In this document: piece by piece, positions 1 to 8,274 of the stretch
Layout: every line of letters starts with the position of its first letter
Numbering within the stretch: position 1 is the stretch's first letter
DNA from: Alcanivorax sp.
GTDB taxonomy: Bacteria; Pseudomonadota; Gammaproteobacteria; Pseudomonadales; Alcanivoracaceae
Length of the DNA stretch: 64,000 nt
NCBI RefSeq assembly: GCF_002733835.1
Contig: NZ_NVWY01000005.1
Location: 1-64,000 of the forward strand
Direction: 5' to 3'
Notes under the pieces: model-generated
The model's input: only the letters and a program-made list of their open reading frames with translations
Told to the model about the DNA's origin: nothing
Databases searched by the model: none
Translations under genes and position numbers: made by a program

Positions 1-492
1 GAAAGCCTTGGGGTGATCAACCACCAGGGCGTCGTTATCACCACAAGAAAACGTGAGCGGGTAAAAGTGGCGCTCACGCCAGGGGGTATTCTGCACCTCG
101 GCAATCATGCTGTCGGGCTGGCTTTGCCCTTCAGGAAAATGCAGGTACAGCACCAGCGGATTGAACAGGGAACCAAACGTACGCCACTGCCCCAGCATAA
201 AGGTCCGCCCCCGGGACCAGTCCAACCCCAGAGTGGCGGCTTTTTGCTGCACTTTTTCCGCCAGCGGCACGCAACGGTCATCCAGGTAGTCCCGGTCACG
301 GAACGTTACCGGTCGCCATGCCCGGCCCCAGGCCCAGTGTCGTCCCAGCAACTCATCAATTTTTTCCAGATCGCACCAGACCATCCACAGCGGGTAGTCA
401 AAGCGATGCGTAAAGGGTTGCAAGCGCTGATGCCAGACCCGCCCCTGTGCAATGGCACAGGACATTACCGCCTGCTCTGCCGAGGCACGCAT
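1..492 (-). CDS. DUF1365 family protein (3' end cut by window)
   Basis: The 164 visible codons start at an ATG that shares one base with the stop of the upstream FAD oxidoreductase (TAATG). The protein carries DUF1365 hallmarks: an N-terminal VWHQRLQPFTHRFDYPLWMV-like stretch, then FNPLVLYLHF, then EVQNTPWRERHFYPL near residue 140. The family's function is not established; it commonly sits between an FAD-dependent amine-oxidase-like protein and a cyclopropane-fatty-acid synthase in light or singlet-oxygen stress operons. Here it follows exactly such a protein, so a cfa-like gene is expected just outside the window (inference). The C-terminus is missing only because the window ends. Confidence 0.85.
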   Translation of the reverse strand, partial: MRASAEQAVMSCAIAQGRVWHQRLQPFTHRFDYPLWMVWCDLEKIDELLGRHWAWGRAWRPVTFRDRDYLDDRCVPLAEKVQQKAATLGLDWSRGRTFMLGQWRTFGSLFNPLVLYLHFPEGQSQPDSMIAEVQNTPWRERHFYPLTFSCGDNDALVVDHPKAF

Positions 493-1760
493 TACGCAGC
501 ACTCCCCGGCTGCGCTGTGCCAGCAATGCCTTCCACCACGTTCAACGCAGACACCACACCATCTTCATGAAAGCCATTGCGGCACCAGGCACCGGCAAAC
601 CAGGTACCCCGTTTGCCGTTTTCTTTCAGCAATTGCTCCCGGGCCGCCACGGTGTGCGGAGTGAACAACGGGTGCGCAAAACGGTAGCGGGCCAGGATCT
701 GTTCTTCATCAATAAGATCTGTGGCATTGAGCGTCACACAGAACGTTTCCGGGGCGCTGATGCCCTGCAGGATATTCATGTTGTAGGTCACCTGAACCCG
801 CTCCTGATCCTGTTCAAACAATAGAGCATTCCAGCTGGACCAGACCCGCTCGCGACGGGGCAAAAGCCGGGTGTCCGTGTGCAAGACCACCTCGTTATCC
901 TGATAACCCAATTGCGACAAGGCGTCTTTTTCTCGCGCATCCGGATCATCCAGCAATGCCAAAGCCTGGTCGCTGTGGCAGGCCAGCACTACCTGGTCAA
1001 AGTGCTGCTCTTTGCCCTGTGCGGTGACGTGCACCCCGTGATGATCTCGACGTATCCCCTGCACCGGTGTGGCGATATGGAACGCGGCATCACAACCGTC
1101 CACCAGTGGCTGCACATATTGATTGGAGCCACCCGGCACCACAAACCACTGCGGGCGATCATTCAGCGACAGCAGGCCATGGTTCTGGAAAAACTGGATA
1201 AAGAATCGGGCAGGAAACACCTCCATCTGCTCCAGTGAGCAGGACCAGATAGCCCCGCCCATGGCCAGAATATAATCCCGGCAAAAGCGCTCACCGTAAC
1301 CGTGCTCACGCAAATATTGCCCCAGCGGAATGTCTCCCTCTGCGCTATTGAGCAAGGCCGGCGCCTGCTTGTTGAATCGCAAGATGTCACCAATAAAGCG
1401 CCAGTGTGATGGGCTGAACAGGTTGCGTTTTTGGGCAAACATGCCCCCCAGCCCGTCGCCACAATATTCCAGTCCGTTCTTCTGGTCGCTCACCGCAAAA
1501 CCCATGGGCGTCGGTTGCCCCTGTATGCCCAATTCATCCAGCAGGCGCAGATAGTTCGGGTAGGTGCGGTCATTGAAGACGATAAATCCCACATCAATCC
1601 CGTACTCCCCGTGGGGCCGGGAAACCGGCACCGTACAGGTATGGCCACCCAGATAGTCATTGGCTTCAAACACCTCAACCTGATGGCCCGCTTTGGACAG
1701 ATACCAGGCTGAGGTGAGCCCACTGATCCCGGCTCCGACGATGGCGATACGCTGACTCAT
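492..1760 (-). CDS. FAD/NAD(P)-binding amine-oxidase-like protein
   Basis: A 422-aa flavoprotein. The N-terminus has a dinucleotide-binding GAGISGL motif at residues 9-15 and an acidic residue near 31 (VEVFEAN), as in the amine oxidase/phytoene desaturase fold. A conserved YLGGHT segment lies at about 37-42 and an FAD-contacting C-terminus (WFAGAW, then a short helix) near 390-410. It resembles the COG2907 family, whose substrate is unknown and which co-occurs with DUF1365 and CFA synthase, suggesting lipid modification. It overlaps phrB by 4 bp (ATGA) and DUF1365 by 1 bp, so all are probably translationally coupled in the photolyase operon. Confidence 0.88.
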   Translation of the reverse strand: MSQRIAIVGAGISGLTSAWYLSKAGHQVEVFEANDYLGGHTCTVPVSRPHGEYGIDVGFIVFNDRTYPNYLRLLDELGIQGQPTPMGFAVSDQKNGLEYCGDGLGGMFAQKRNLFSPSHWRFIGDILRFNKQAPALLNSAEGDIPLGQYLREHGYGERFCRDYILAMGGAIWSCSLEQMEVFPARFFIQFFQNHGLLSLNDRPQWFVVPGGSNQYVQPLVDGCDAAFHIATPVQGIRRDHHGVHVTAQGKEQHFDQVVLACHSDQALALLDDPDAREKDALSQLGYQDNEVVLHTDTRLLPRRERVWSSWNALLFEQDQERVQVTYNMNILQGISAPETFCVTLNATDLIDEEQILARYRFAHPLFTPHTVAAREQLLKENGKRGTWFAGAWCRNGFHEDGVVSALNVVEGIAGTAQPGSAA

Positions 1761-3259
1761 GCCTTTTCCTTTTTGCTGTTACCCATGTTGTTTTCCATAG
1801 CCGAGCCCATGGATTGCGCCTGATCAAACTGTGTCTTGGCCGCCTTGAACGCGGTGGTCACCCGCTCACGCACCCCGGCATGGGGCACGATGGGTGGCGG
1901 ATAATCCGGGGCCAGTAACGGTTGCTTCCAGGGCTCATGGATTTGCTTGCTGTCCAGCCCGTTTAGTTCCGGCACCCAGCGGGCAATAAAACGTCCCTGT
2001 GCATCAAAACGCTGGCTCTGGCGCACCGGGTTGAAGACCCGAAAATAGGGCACCGCATCCGTGCCCGCCGACGCGCTCCACTGCCAGCCCCCGTTATTGG
2101 CGGCAAAATCCCCATCCATCAGGTGTTCCATGAAAAAGGCTTCTCCGCGACGCCAGTCCAGCCAAAGATGCTTGCTGAGAAACATGGCTGTCACCATACG
2201 CAGCCGGTTGTGCATCCAGCCGGTGGCAACCAGCTGACGCATGGCCGCATCCACCAGCGGGTAACCGGTACGCCCTTCGCACCAGGCGGTGAAGCGTTCG
2301 TCATCCTGGTCCCATTGCAACAGATCGGTTTCGGGTCGGAATGCCTGGCCGCGGCTGACACGGGGAAACTGGGCCATGATCTGCCGATAGAAATCCCGCC
2401 AGGCCAGTTCACCAATCCAGCATGCGGCACCGTCACGGCTTCCCGCATCTGCCATGGCCTGACTCGCCGCCCGGTAACAGCTGGCCACGGACACGGTCCC
2501 AGCGGATAACGCCGCCGACAAACCACTGGTGCCCGCAATATTGGGAAAATCCCGCTGGCGGCGATAACCCTCCAGTGATTGCTCCACAAACTGGTCGAGC
2601 TGCTGCCAGGCAGCCTCTTCTCCAGATTGCCACTGTTGCGTTAAGGCCTCAGGTACGCTCAGGGATTTCAGGGCCCTGTCCACCACCGCAGCCCCGACAA
2701 AGTTACCGCGGTGATCAGATTCTGGCGGAGCCGGCGTCACCACCGGGTGATGGTCCGCCATCCAGACATCCCAGCGTTTCTTGTAGGCACCAAACACCGT
2801 GTAGGGGGTGCCTTTTCCGGTACGCAATGCGGCAGGCGGCACCAACACACCATCGTCGAATCCCTGCAGGCAAACACCCTGCCCACGCAACCGCTCTGCC
2901 ACCGCTTTGTCGCGCTGTTTTTCGTTCAATGGGTACTCACGATTGCAGTACAGGTGTGTCACACCGTGCTCTTGGGCAAACCGGGCCAGCACCTCCGGCA
3001 CCGCAGCAAAGGTATCTGCCTCCAGCACATGCAGATCAATCCCGCGGCGGGCCAGTGCCTCCCCCAGCTCACGGACACTTTCCAGCACATACCAGCGCCG
3101 TAACGGCGCCACTTGATGGCGATCCCACTGCCCCTGGCACAGGCAGTACACCGCCAGTGCCCGTGGCCCCGATGACCGCTCTGACGATTCCGACAGGGCG
3201 GCCTGCAAGGGCGAGTGCGCGGCCACACGCAAGTCATTGCGATACCAGACCAGATTCAT
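1757..3259 (-). CDS. phrB: Deoxyribodipyrimidine photolyase
   Basis: Class I CPD photolyase of 500 aa that uses blue light and FADH- to split cyclobutane pyrimidine dimers. The N-terminal antenna domain opens with LVWYRNDLRVAAHSPL. The C-terminal FAD-binding domain contains FPNIAGTSGLSAALS, the helix with WMHNRLRM, and the catalytic region DGDFAANNGGWQWSAS followed by YFRVFNPV. Length is slightly above the usual 470-480. It overlaps its neighbours by 4 bp on each side, downstream of a MerR gene. This arrangement is typical of light- or photo-oxidation-induced operons. Confidence 0.97.
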   Translation of the reverse strand: MNLVWYRNDLRVAAHSPLQAALSESSERSSGPRALAVYCLCQGQWDRHQVAPLRRWYVLESVRELGEALARRGIDLHVLEADTFAAVPEVLARFAQEHGVTHLYCNREYPLNEKQRDKAVAERLRGQGVCLQGFDDGVLVPPAALRTGKGTPYTVFGAYKKRWDVWMADHHPVVTPAPPESDHRGNFVGAAVVDRALKSLSVPEALTQQWQSGEEAAWQQLDQFVEQSLEGYRRQRDFPNIAGTSGLSAALSAGTVSVASCYRAASQAMADAGSRDGAACWIGELAWRDFYRQIMAQFPRVSRGQAFRPETDLLQWDQDDERFTAWCEGRTGYPLVDAAMRQLVATGWMHNRLRMVTAMFLSKHLWLDWRRGEAFFMEHLMDGDFAANNGGWQWSASAGTDAVPYFRVFNPVRQSQRFDAQGRFIARWVPELNGLDSKQIHEPWKQPLLAPDYPPPIVPHAGVRERVTTAFKAAKTQFDQAQSMGSAMENNMGNSKKEKA

Positions 3260-4158
3260 ACGTGACTCCAGGATTGCTGCAGACGGTCCAGCTCACTCGC
3301 CAGCGCCTGGCGGCGCCCGCTGAGCTGCGACACTTGCGTCGGCAACGGCATTGAGGACAAATCCAGGCCCCAGCAGGCTTCACTGAGGCCGCGGGCAGTG
3401 GCCATACCGATTGGCTGACGCTCCACCGCCGTCGGCCAGCGATCCACCACCCAAAGCACACCACCCGCTCGCCCTGCCATACCTTCCACGACACTGCGTG
3501 CCTGGCCCGCAGCCAGGTTAGCGGCCAGGCACCAGAGGGGGCGGTTTAATACCATCGCCAGTTCCAGGGCCGGCAAAGCGCCCCCCACCGGCACCAGCAG
3601 CCAGCCGGCCTCCCGGCGCCGGGGCGCCAGCGACAATGCCCGCGACGACCACTTAGCCATAAGCACGCTATCCAACACCGTCAACAACCCGGCCAGCGAC
3701 GGCGTCCCCGCCAGGCGCGCCCGCAATGGATCACAAAACTGCTCCAGCACCAGCGCATGGCTGTAATCGTTCAGCAACCCGTTGAGCAACTGCTCCAGAC
3801 GGCGGGTATTAAGTGATTCCAGCGCCGTCATGGCCGCAACGGCAGCCTCCTGCCAGGGGCCATCTCTCGACTCATAGCGAGCACTGGCCGCCGTGTCCGG
3901 CTGGGCCAGCAAGCCCGCCACCTGACTGATCGGTACGCCCCGCTCCAGCCACTGCTGAATCTGCTGGATACGGGCCATATCGACCTCGCTGTAACGCCGG
4001 TGGCCTTTTTCGGTCCGGCCAGGGGACAGCAAGCCATAACGGCGCTCCCAGGCCCGCAGGGTGACCGCCGGAATACCACAGCGGCTGCTCACCTGCTGAA
4101 TACTGACGCCATCGGCTTGCGGAGCAAGCAGCGGGGAAACTTCCACCGAGTCACTCAT
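3256..4158 (-). CDS. MerR-family transcriptional regulator of the photolyase operon
   Basis: 300 aa. Residues about 17-85 form a MerR winged HTH (SIQQVSSRCGIPAVTLRAWERRYGLL, RRYSEVDMARIQQI). Photolyase-linked MerR proteins such as LitR/CarH usually carry a C-terminal cobalamin-binding light sensor. Here the C-terminal 200 residues have the right length and a possible Rossmann-like core (LVPVGGALPALELAMVLNR), but I do not see the ExxDxH/DxHxxG cobalamin ligand motifs, so it may sense something else or nothing. It sits between the DUF523/DUF1722 gene and phrB with 4-bp overlaps and probably autoregulates the promoter at 5217-5265 (inference). Confidence 0.85.
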   Translation of the reverse strand: MSDSVEVSPLLAPQADGVSIQQVSSRCGIPAVTLRAWERRYGLLSPGRTEKGHRRYSEVDMARIQQIQQWLERGVPISQVAGLLAQPDTAASARYESRDGPWQEAAVAAMTALESLNTRRLEQLLNGLLNDYSHALVLEQFCDPLRARLAGTPSLAGLLTVLDSVLMAKWSSRALSLAPRRREAGWLLVPVGGALPALELAMVLNRPLWCLAANLAAGQARSVVEGMAGRAGGVLWVVDRWPTAVERQPIGMATARGLSEACWGLDLSSMPLPTQVSQLSGRRQALASELDRLQQSWSHV

Positions 4159-5162
4159 ACCCGGTTTCTCAGCCCCAGCGGATCGGGGTACGGCGACAGA
4201 TAACGCTGCTGGGCCAGGTACGGCTGGTCCGTTTTGCGCAGCGCCCCGCGCAGCAACGTCATCGGCACCACCAGGGGCACCTCTTCACGCAGGTAGGCAT
4301 CAATCTGCTCGTTGATCAGTGCCCGGTCGGCATCTCCCAGGTCCTGGCGCAGAAACCCGGCCAGGTGCTGCAAGGTATTCACGTGCGCCCCGCGGGAGAC
4401 CCGCTTCTTCATGGCGGTCATAACCGCCTGGATATAATCCCCGGCAATCTCGTCCAGCGGGCGCGCCTTCATGTCCGCCAGCATGGGACCCAATTCACGG
4501 TAGGTTTTCTGACAATGCGCCAGTAGCTGGAATTTGTGTCGGCTATGGAAGGCGATCAGTTGCTGGGCAGTAAGCCCCCGCTCCATCATCTGGCACCAGT
4601 CGTCATACAGAAAAACGCGCTCAATGAAATTCTCCCGCAAGGTCGCATCATTCAATCGCCCCTCTTCTTCCAGCGGCATCAGCGGGTAGCGCTCTGCCAG
4701 CGCCGCCGCGAACAACCCGCTGGCATCACGGCGCTGCACATTGCCGGCAGCGTTATAAACACGGATTCGCTCCATCCCGCAGCTGGGGGATTTGGCCATC
4801 AGGATATAACCGCGCAGGGGCGCCAGAGACGGCAGCGTACGGTCAATGAAATCCTGCATCAGCGCGGTGCAATCGCGTTCCCCGTCCGTGGTGAGCAGGC
4901 GCAGGGCCTCGCTGCCCGGCTCCGGTTCTGTCTGGGCCGGCTCGACAAGATGCATGGCCTTGCGAGGCGCCGGCATGCCCGCCCCCATTTCCGGGCACAG
5001 CGAGCGGAATTCAAAGTACGACGACAGCACCTCGGTACAGTAGCGGGAATGCTTGTGCCCCTTGTCATGACGCACTTCCAGGCCCATCAGACAAGCACTG
5101 ATCCCCACCGGAATACGCACCCCGGGCAACGTCGACAACGATGATGATTGAGCACTGTCCAT
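4155..5162 (-). CDS. DUF523 / DUF1722 (YbgA-like) fusion protein
   Basis: 335 aa, first gene of the photolyase operon. The N-terminal DUF523 domain (residues about 17-170) shows the conserved start GISACLMGLEVRHDKGHKHS, CPEMGAGMPAPRKAMHLV and KSPSCG. The C-terminal DUF1722/YbgA domain (about 185-310) shows LIAFHSRHKFQLLAHCQKTYRELG. Several conserved cysteines (in SACL, SLCPE, SPSCG) suggest metal or Fe-S binding, but the biochemical role is unknown. A GAGGT ribosome-binding site precedes the ATG at 5162. YbgA-type genes next to phr are common in gammaproteobacteria and Vibrio. Confidence 0.9.
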   Translation of the reverse strand: MDSAQSSSLSTLPGVRIPVGISACLMGLEVRHDKGHKHSRYCTEVLSSYFEFRSLCPEMGAGMPAPRKAMHLVEPAQTEPEPGSEALRLLTTDGERDCTALMQDFIDRTLPSLAPLRGYILMAKSPSCGMERIRVYNAAGNVQRRDASGLFAAALAERYPLMPLEEEGRLNDATLRENFIERVFLYDDWCQMMERGLTAQQLIAFHSRHKFQLLAHCQKTYRELGPMLADMKARPLDEIAGDYIQAVMTAMKKRVSRGAHVNTLQHLAGFLRQDLGDADRALINEQIDAYLREEVPLVVPMTLLRGALRKTDQPYLAQQRYLSPYPDPLGLRNRV

Positions 5163-5216
5163 GGAGCGACCTCACTGGTTGCAGGAAAGAGCATCACGAT
5201 GCATGGGCTCTTCCAG

Positions 5217-5265
5217 GTTGTACACGAAGAAAATCTTGTACAACTTTAACCTGTCACTCTGTCAA
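5217..5265 (-). promoter_or_regulatory. Candidate MerR/LitR-type promoter and operator of the photolyase operon
   Basis: On the minus strand a perfect -35 TTGACA (5260-5265) is followed after exactly 19 bp by TACAAG (5235-5240; 4/6 match to TATAAT). A 19-bp spacer is the classic mark of MerR-regulated promoters. Overlapping the -10 is a perfect 8-bp inverted repeat, GTTGTACA (5217-5224) and TGTACAAC (5237-5244), with a 12-nt spacer. Each half contains the self-complementary TTGTACA core. This position would suit repression by the MerR protein encoded in the operon. Predicted by eye only. Confidence 0.55.
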
Positions 5266-5385
5266 CGACCTGTGAATGCGGCCATCCACCTATCCATCAC
5301 GTGCCTGCAAGACAACAATCACAAAGATGCAATCGCTGAGCCCTATGCTTATACTTCCCGCAACACTGACATTATGGACAGTATA

Positions 5386-5778
5386 ATGCGTATTCTTGTC
5401 TGCGGTGGCCGCGATTTTGACAACCATGCCCTGCTGGAGCAGACCCTCTGCCGCCTGCACCGGAATGACACCCTAAGCCTGTTGATTCACGGCAACGCCA
5501 GCGGCGCCGACCGCCTGGCAGGCCAGTGGGCCCACAACCACGGCATCGACCAGGTGAGCTACCCCGCCAACTGGAAAGCCCATGGGCGGGCCGCCGGCCC
5601 CATGCGTAACCGCCGCATGCTGCATCATGGTCGCCCACAGGGCGTCATCGCCTTCCCTGGCGGGCGTGGCACTGCACACATGGTGGAGCTGGCTGAATTG
5701 GCTGGCCTGCCCGTGTGGAAGCCTGCGGAGGAACACGACAACCGCTTGTTTCAACGCACGGGAGAACTGCAGCGCTGA
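5386..5778 (+). CDS. SLOG-fold DUF2493 family protein
   Basis: 130 aa from the ATG at 5386 (MRILVCGGRDFDN). An in-frame ATG 12 bases upstream is also possible; neither has a strong Shine-Dalgarno. Family marks are CGGRDF at residues 6-11, HGNASGADRLA at about 38-48 and NWKAHGRAAGPMRNRRM at about 62-78, the nucleotide-ligand pocket of the SLOG superfamily. Molecular function is unknown; relatives are suspected to bind nucleotides or nucleotide-derived signals. It is divergent from the photolyase operon and convergent with tRNA-Lys. Confidence 0.8.
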   Translation: MRILVCGGRDFDNHALLEQTLCRLHRNDTLSLLIHGNASGADRLAGQWAHNHGIDQVSYPANWKAHGRAAGPMRNRRMLHHGRPQGVIAFPGGRGTAHMVELAELAGLPVWKPAEEHDNRLFQRTGELQR

Positions 5779-5841
5779 TCGATCGCAGCCCGCACAGAAC
5801 ATCGGAGGAAGGGAGAAGAGAAGCCGGGAGGCTGAAACGAA

Positions 5842-5868
5842 AAAGGGCCCGCCGTAGGCGAGCCCTTT
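5842..5868 (-). terminator. Intrinsic terminator of tRNA-Lys
   Basis: Stem AAAGGGC / GCCCTTT with an internal CGCC/GGCG continuation. On the minus strand it is followed by a T-rich tract just downstream of the tRNA 3' CCA. It may also stop transcripts arriving from the DUF2493 gene. Confidence 0.75.
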
Positions 5869-5873
5869 AAATA

Positions 5874-5949
5874 TGGTGGGTCGTGCTGGATTCGAACCAG
5901 CGACCAATTGGTTAAAAGCCAACTGCTCTACCAACTGAGCTAACGACCC
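5874..5949 (-). tRNA. tRNA-Lys (anticodon TTT)
   Basis: A 76-nt cloverleaf can be drawn on the minus strand. The acceptor stem is GGGTCGT/ACGACCC, the D arm contains AGCTCAGTTGGTAGAGC, the anticodon loop is CTTTTAA with anticodon TTT, and the T arm has GGTTCGAATCC. The discriminator is A and CCA is encoded. It lies downstream of queC, as in Pseudomonas. Confidence 0.97.
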
Positions 5950-6021
5950 GCTCCCGAAGGAGGCGCAAATAATACGGATTTATTTCTGGGTGACAAGGGG
6001 TTAACCGAAATTTTTTCCGCT

Positions 6022-6690
6022 TTATTGATAGTTTGTTGGATCTTTAACCAATGCATCCTCGAACCCCTGGCTGCGCAAGCGGCAACTGTCGCATTTGCCA
6101 CAGGCATTGCCATTCTCGTCAGCCTGATAGCAGGACACCGTGAGCCCGTAATCCAGCCCCAGCGCGACCCCCTGCTGAATAATCTGCGCCTTGCTCAGGT
6201 GCATCAACGGGGTCTCGATCTGCATCGGCCGGCCTTCCACCCCGGCCTTGGTGGCCAGGTTGGCCATGGACTGGAACGCCTCGATAAAGGCCGGGCGGCA
6301 ATCCGGGTAACCGGAATAGTCCACCGCATTCACGCCAATAAAAATGGCTTGTGCATCAACCACTTCCGCCAGACCCAACGCCAATGACAGGAACACGGTG
6401 TTGCGCGCCGGCACATAGGTCACCGGGATGCCTGCGCCACCGTCTTCCGGCACATCGATAGAATGATCGGTCAGGGCGGAGCCGCCGATATTGCCCATGC
6501 CCAGCTCAATAACGCGGTGGCTCAGTGCCCCCAGCGCCCCGGACACCTGCACCGCCGCATCCAGCTCCGAGCGGGTGCGCTGGCCATAATCAAAGGCGAT
6601 GGTATGGCATTCATAGCCCTGGTCCCTGGCAATGGCCAGGCAAGTGGCAGAATCCAGGCCACCGGATAGCAACACCACGGCTTTTTTCAT
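6022..6690 (-). CDS. queC: 7-cyano-7-deazaguanine synthase
   Basis: 222 aa. Converts 7-carboxy-7-deazaguanine to preQ0 with ATP and ammonia in queuosine synthesis. The PP-loop SGGLDSATC is at residues 9-17, followed by [12 protein letters not shown]. The C-terminus has the zinc-binding cysteine cluster with [10 protein letters not shown]. Length fits the family (about 220-235). It is downstream of queE on the same strand, separated by about 70 bp that hold a short 7-bp-periodic repeat. Confidence 0.97.
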   Translation of the reverse strand: MKKAVVLLSGGLDSATCLAIARDQGYECHTIAFDYGQRTRSELDAAVQVSGALGALSHRVIELGMGNIGGSALTDHSIDVPEDGGAGIPVTYVPARNTVFLSLALGLAEVVDAQAIFIGVNAVDYSGYPDCRPAFIEAFQSMANLATKAGVEGRPMQIETPLMHLSKAQIIQQGVALGLDYGLTVSCYQADENGNACGKCDSCRLRSQGFEDALVKDPTNYQ

Positions 6691-6733
6691 GGCAAGGCTC
6701 CTTAATTACTCATTACTTGAAGGCTCTCGGGCT

Positions 6734-6761
6734 TTACGTCAGGCATCGTGCATCTGGCACC
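6734..6761. repeat. Short heptad-periodic repeat between queE and queC
   Basis: Consecutive 7-mers TTACGTC, AGGCATC, GTGCATC, TGGCACC follow each other without gaps and end three bases before the queE stop codon. They belong to the GACGCCN class (on the other strand) seen at six other sites in this window. Only four degenerate units, so weak on its own. Confidence 0.45.
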
Positions 6762-6763
6762 AA

Positions 6764-7405
6764 TCAACGCCCCCGGGCATCATTCCAAAGGTATTTATGC
6801 AGCTGTAACTGAAAACGGACCGGCAAGCGATCTGCCACAATCCAGTCCGCCAATTCTCCCGGCGCCAGACCGTCCTGCACCGGCGAAAACAGCACATCGC
6901 TGACCCGTTTATGCAGCTGGTGCTGGTCCAGCATGAAACGCGCCCAGTCATAGTCCTTGCGATCCGCCAGCACGAACTTCACTTGATGGTGCGCCTTGAG
7001 CAGGGGGATATTCTCCAGACGATTGTTGTGCTGTTCCCCGGAGCCCGGCGCTTTCAGGTCCATGACCACAGAAACGCGCTCATCCACTCCGGCAATATCC
7101 ATGGCACCACCGGTCTCCAGGCTCACCTGGCAACCGTCATCACACAGCGCCGTAAGCAACGGCAGGCAATTCGGCTGGGCCAGCGGTTCGCCACCGGTCA
7201 CCGTCACGTAGTGCGCCCCATGGGCGGCTACCTGCTCGCGAATCGCCGCCAAGGTCCATTTCTCCCCTCCGGAAAAGGCATATTCCGTATCACACCAGAC
7301 ACAGCGCTGCGGGCAGCCGGTCAGGCGCACGAATACCGTCGGGCAGCCCACGGTGCGGGATTCACCCTGTAGGGAATGGAAAATTTCGGTAAGACGGAGT
7401 TCCAC
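6764..7405 (-). CDS. queE: 7-carboxy-7-deazaguanine synthase (radical SAM)
   Basis: 213 aa. A radical SAM enzyme that converts 6-carboxy-tetrahydropterin to 7-carboxy-7-deazaguanine. Begins ELRLTEIFHSLQGES, as usual. The [4Fe-4S] cluster motif is C31-x3-C35-x2-C38 (CPQRCVWCDT), followed by TVTGGEPL near residue 70. Forms a queuosine pair with queC, and the pair follows the Tol-Pal operon as in Pseudomonas. Confidence 0.96.
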   Translation of the reverse strand: MELRLTEIFHSLQGESRTVGCPTVFVRLTGCPQRCVWCDTEYAFSGGEKWTLAAIREQVAAHGAHYVTVTGGEPLAQPNCLPLLTALCDDGCQVSLETGGAMDIAGVDERVSVVMDLKAPGSGEQHNNRLENIPLLKAHHQVKFVLADRKDYDWARFMLDQHQLHKRVSDVLFSPVQDGLAPGELADWIVADRLPVRFQLQLHKYLWNDARGR

Positions 7406-7464
7406 AACATCTCCTGAGGGCCCCTTAATCGTCGGCTGGGGCGGAAATGCGCGGATTCTATCAC

Positions 7465-7493
7465 CTTTACCGGCCTCTGTGCCGCCGGTAAAG
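7465..7493 (-). terminator. Hairpin after cpoB
   Basis: A 10-bp perfect stem, CTTTACCGGC with GCCGGTAAAG, and a 9-nt loop lie just downstream of the cpoB stop. On the minus strand it lacks a strong U-tract, so it may be a weak terminator or an mRNA-stabilising hairpin. Confidence 0.45.
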
Positions 7494-7506
7494 GGACAGG
7501 AACGGG

Positions 7507-8271
7507 TTACGGGTTGAGCTGGTCCAGCAGGCTCTTGGCCTGGCCGGCTTCGCTGCTATCCGGGTATTGCTTGATCAGCTTGTGCAAATTGACCTTGGCG
7601 GGCGAAACCTCACCGGCCTTGGCCTGCATGACGGCCAGAATATAGAGGCTTTTCGGGGCCTTGCTATGGTCCGGGTAATCGTCGGCCACCGCCTGAAAAT
7701 GGCCTTCCGCCTTCTTCAAATCCGGCTCTTTCTGGTCACTGTATAGCTTGCCCGCCCAGAAATGGGCGTTGGCCCGGGACATTCCCTGCGGGAATTCACC
7801 CAGATACGCCTCGAAACCGGCAATGGCACCCTTGAAGTCACCACTGACCAATTTGTCTTTGGCGGCATTGTAGGCGGCACGGTCCGCTTCCGGGTCATTA
7901 TCCCCTTCAGCGCCGTCCTCTGGCTGCTCGGTCTGTCCCCGCTCAGCCAGCGTATTAATTCGGGTATCCAGATCCAGATAACGTTCACGCTCGGCTTCCT
8001 TGAGAGTGGAAAGCTCGTGGCGCAGTTCTTCCAGCTGACCCTGCAGCTGCTGAATCTGTTCTTCAAACTGTTGCTGCTGTTGCATCAACACCATCAACCC
8101 ATCCTCGTTCACCGCAGCAGACGGTGTGGAGGTATTGCGCATTTGCGATTGCGCCTGGGCGAGGCTGCGCTCTTCAACGGCCAGCGGCCCAGTGCTCTGT
8201 GCATGCGCACAGAGCACCAGGGAGCTGAGCATCGCGCCTGCGAACAGGCGCGCTGTCATCACTACCTTCAT
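7507..8271 (-). CDS. cpoB: Cell division coordinator CpoB (YbgF), periplasmic TPR protein
   Basis: 254 aa with a signal peptide ending near CAHAQS. Residues about 55-105 form a glutamine-rich coiled coil (MQQQQQFEEQIQQLQGQLEEL), the trimerisation region of CpoB. The C-terminal 120 residues contain TPR-like repeats (YNAAKDKLVSGDFKGAIAGF, AHFWAGKLY, SLYILAVMQAK). CpoB couples the Tol machine to peptidoglycan synthesis at the septum. It follows pal after 3 bp. Confidence 0.95.
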   Translation of the reverse strand: MKVVMTARLFAGAMLSSLVLCAHAQSTGPLAVEERSLAQAQSQMRNTSTPSAAVNEDGLMVLMQQQQQFEEQIQQLQGQLEELRHELSTLKEAERERYLDLDTRINTLAERGQTEQPEDGAEGDNDPEADRAAYNAAKDKLVSGDFKGAIAGFEAYLGEFPQGMSRANAHFWAGKLYSDQKEPDLKKAEGHFQAVADDYPDHSKAPKSLYILAVMQAKAGEVSPAKVNLHKLIKQYPDSSEAGQAKSLLDQLNP

Positions 8272-8274
8272 GCC

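Noticed and set aside
5370-5391. TATAAT overlapping the start codon of the DUF2493 gene as a promoter for a leaderless transcript
   Set aside because: The hexamer lies on the ATG itself, and no -35 is visible at 17 bp; more likely chance, although the start choice remains open.
5874-5949. tRNA-Lys as an integration site for a mobile element
   Set aside because: No integrase, no repeated tRNA 3' end and conserved Pseudomonas-like gene order on one side.
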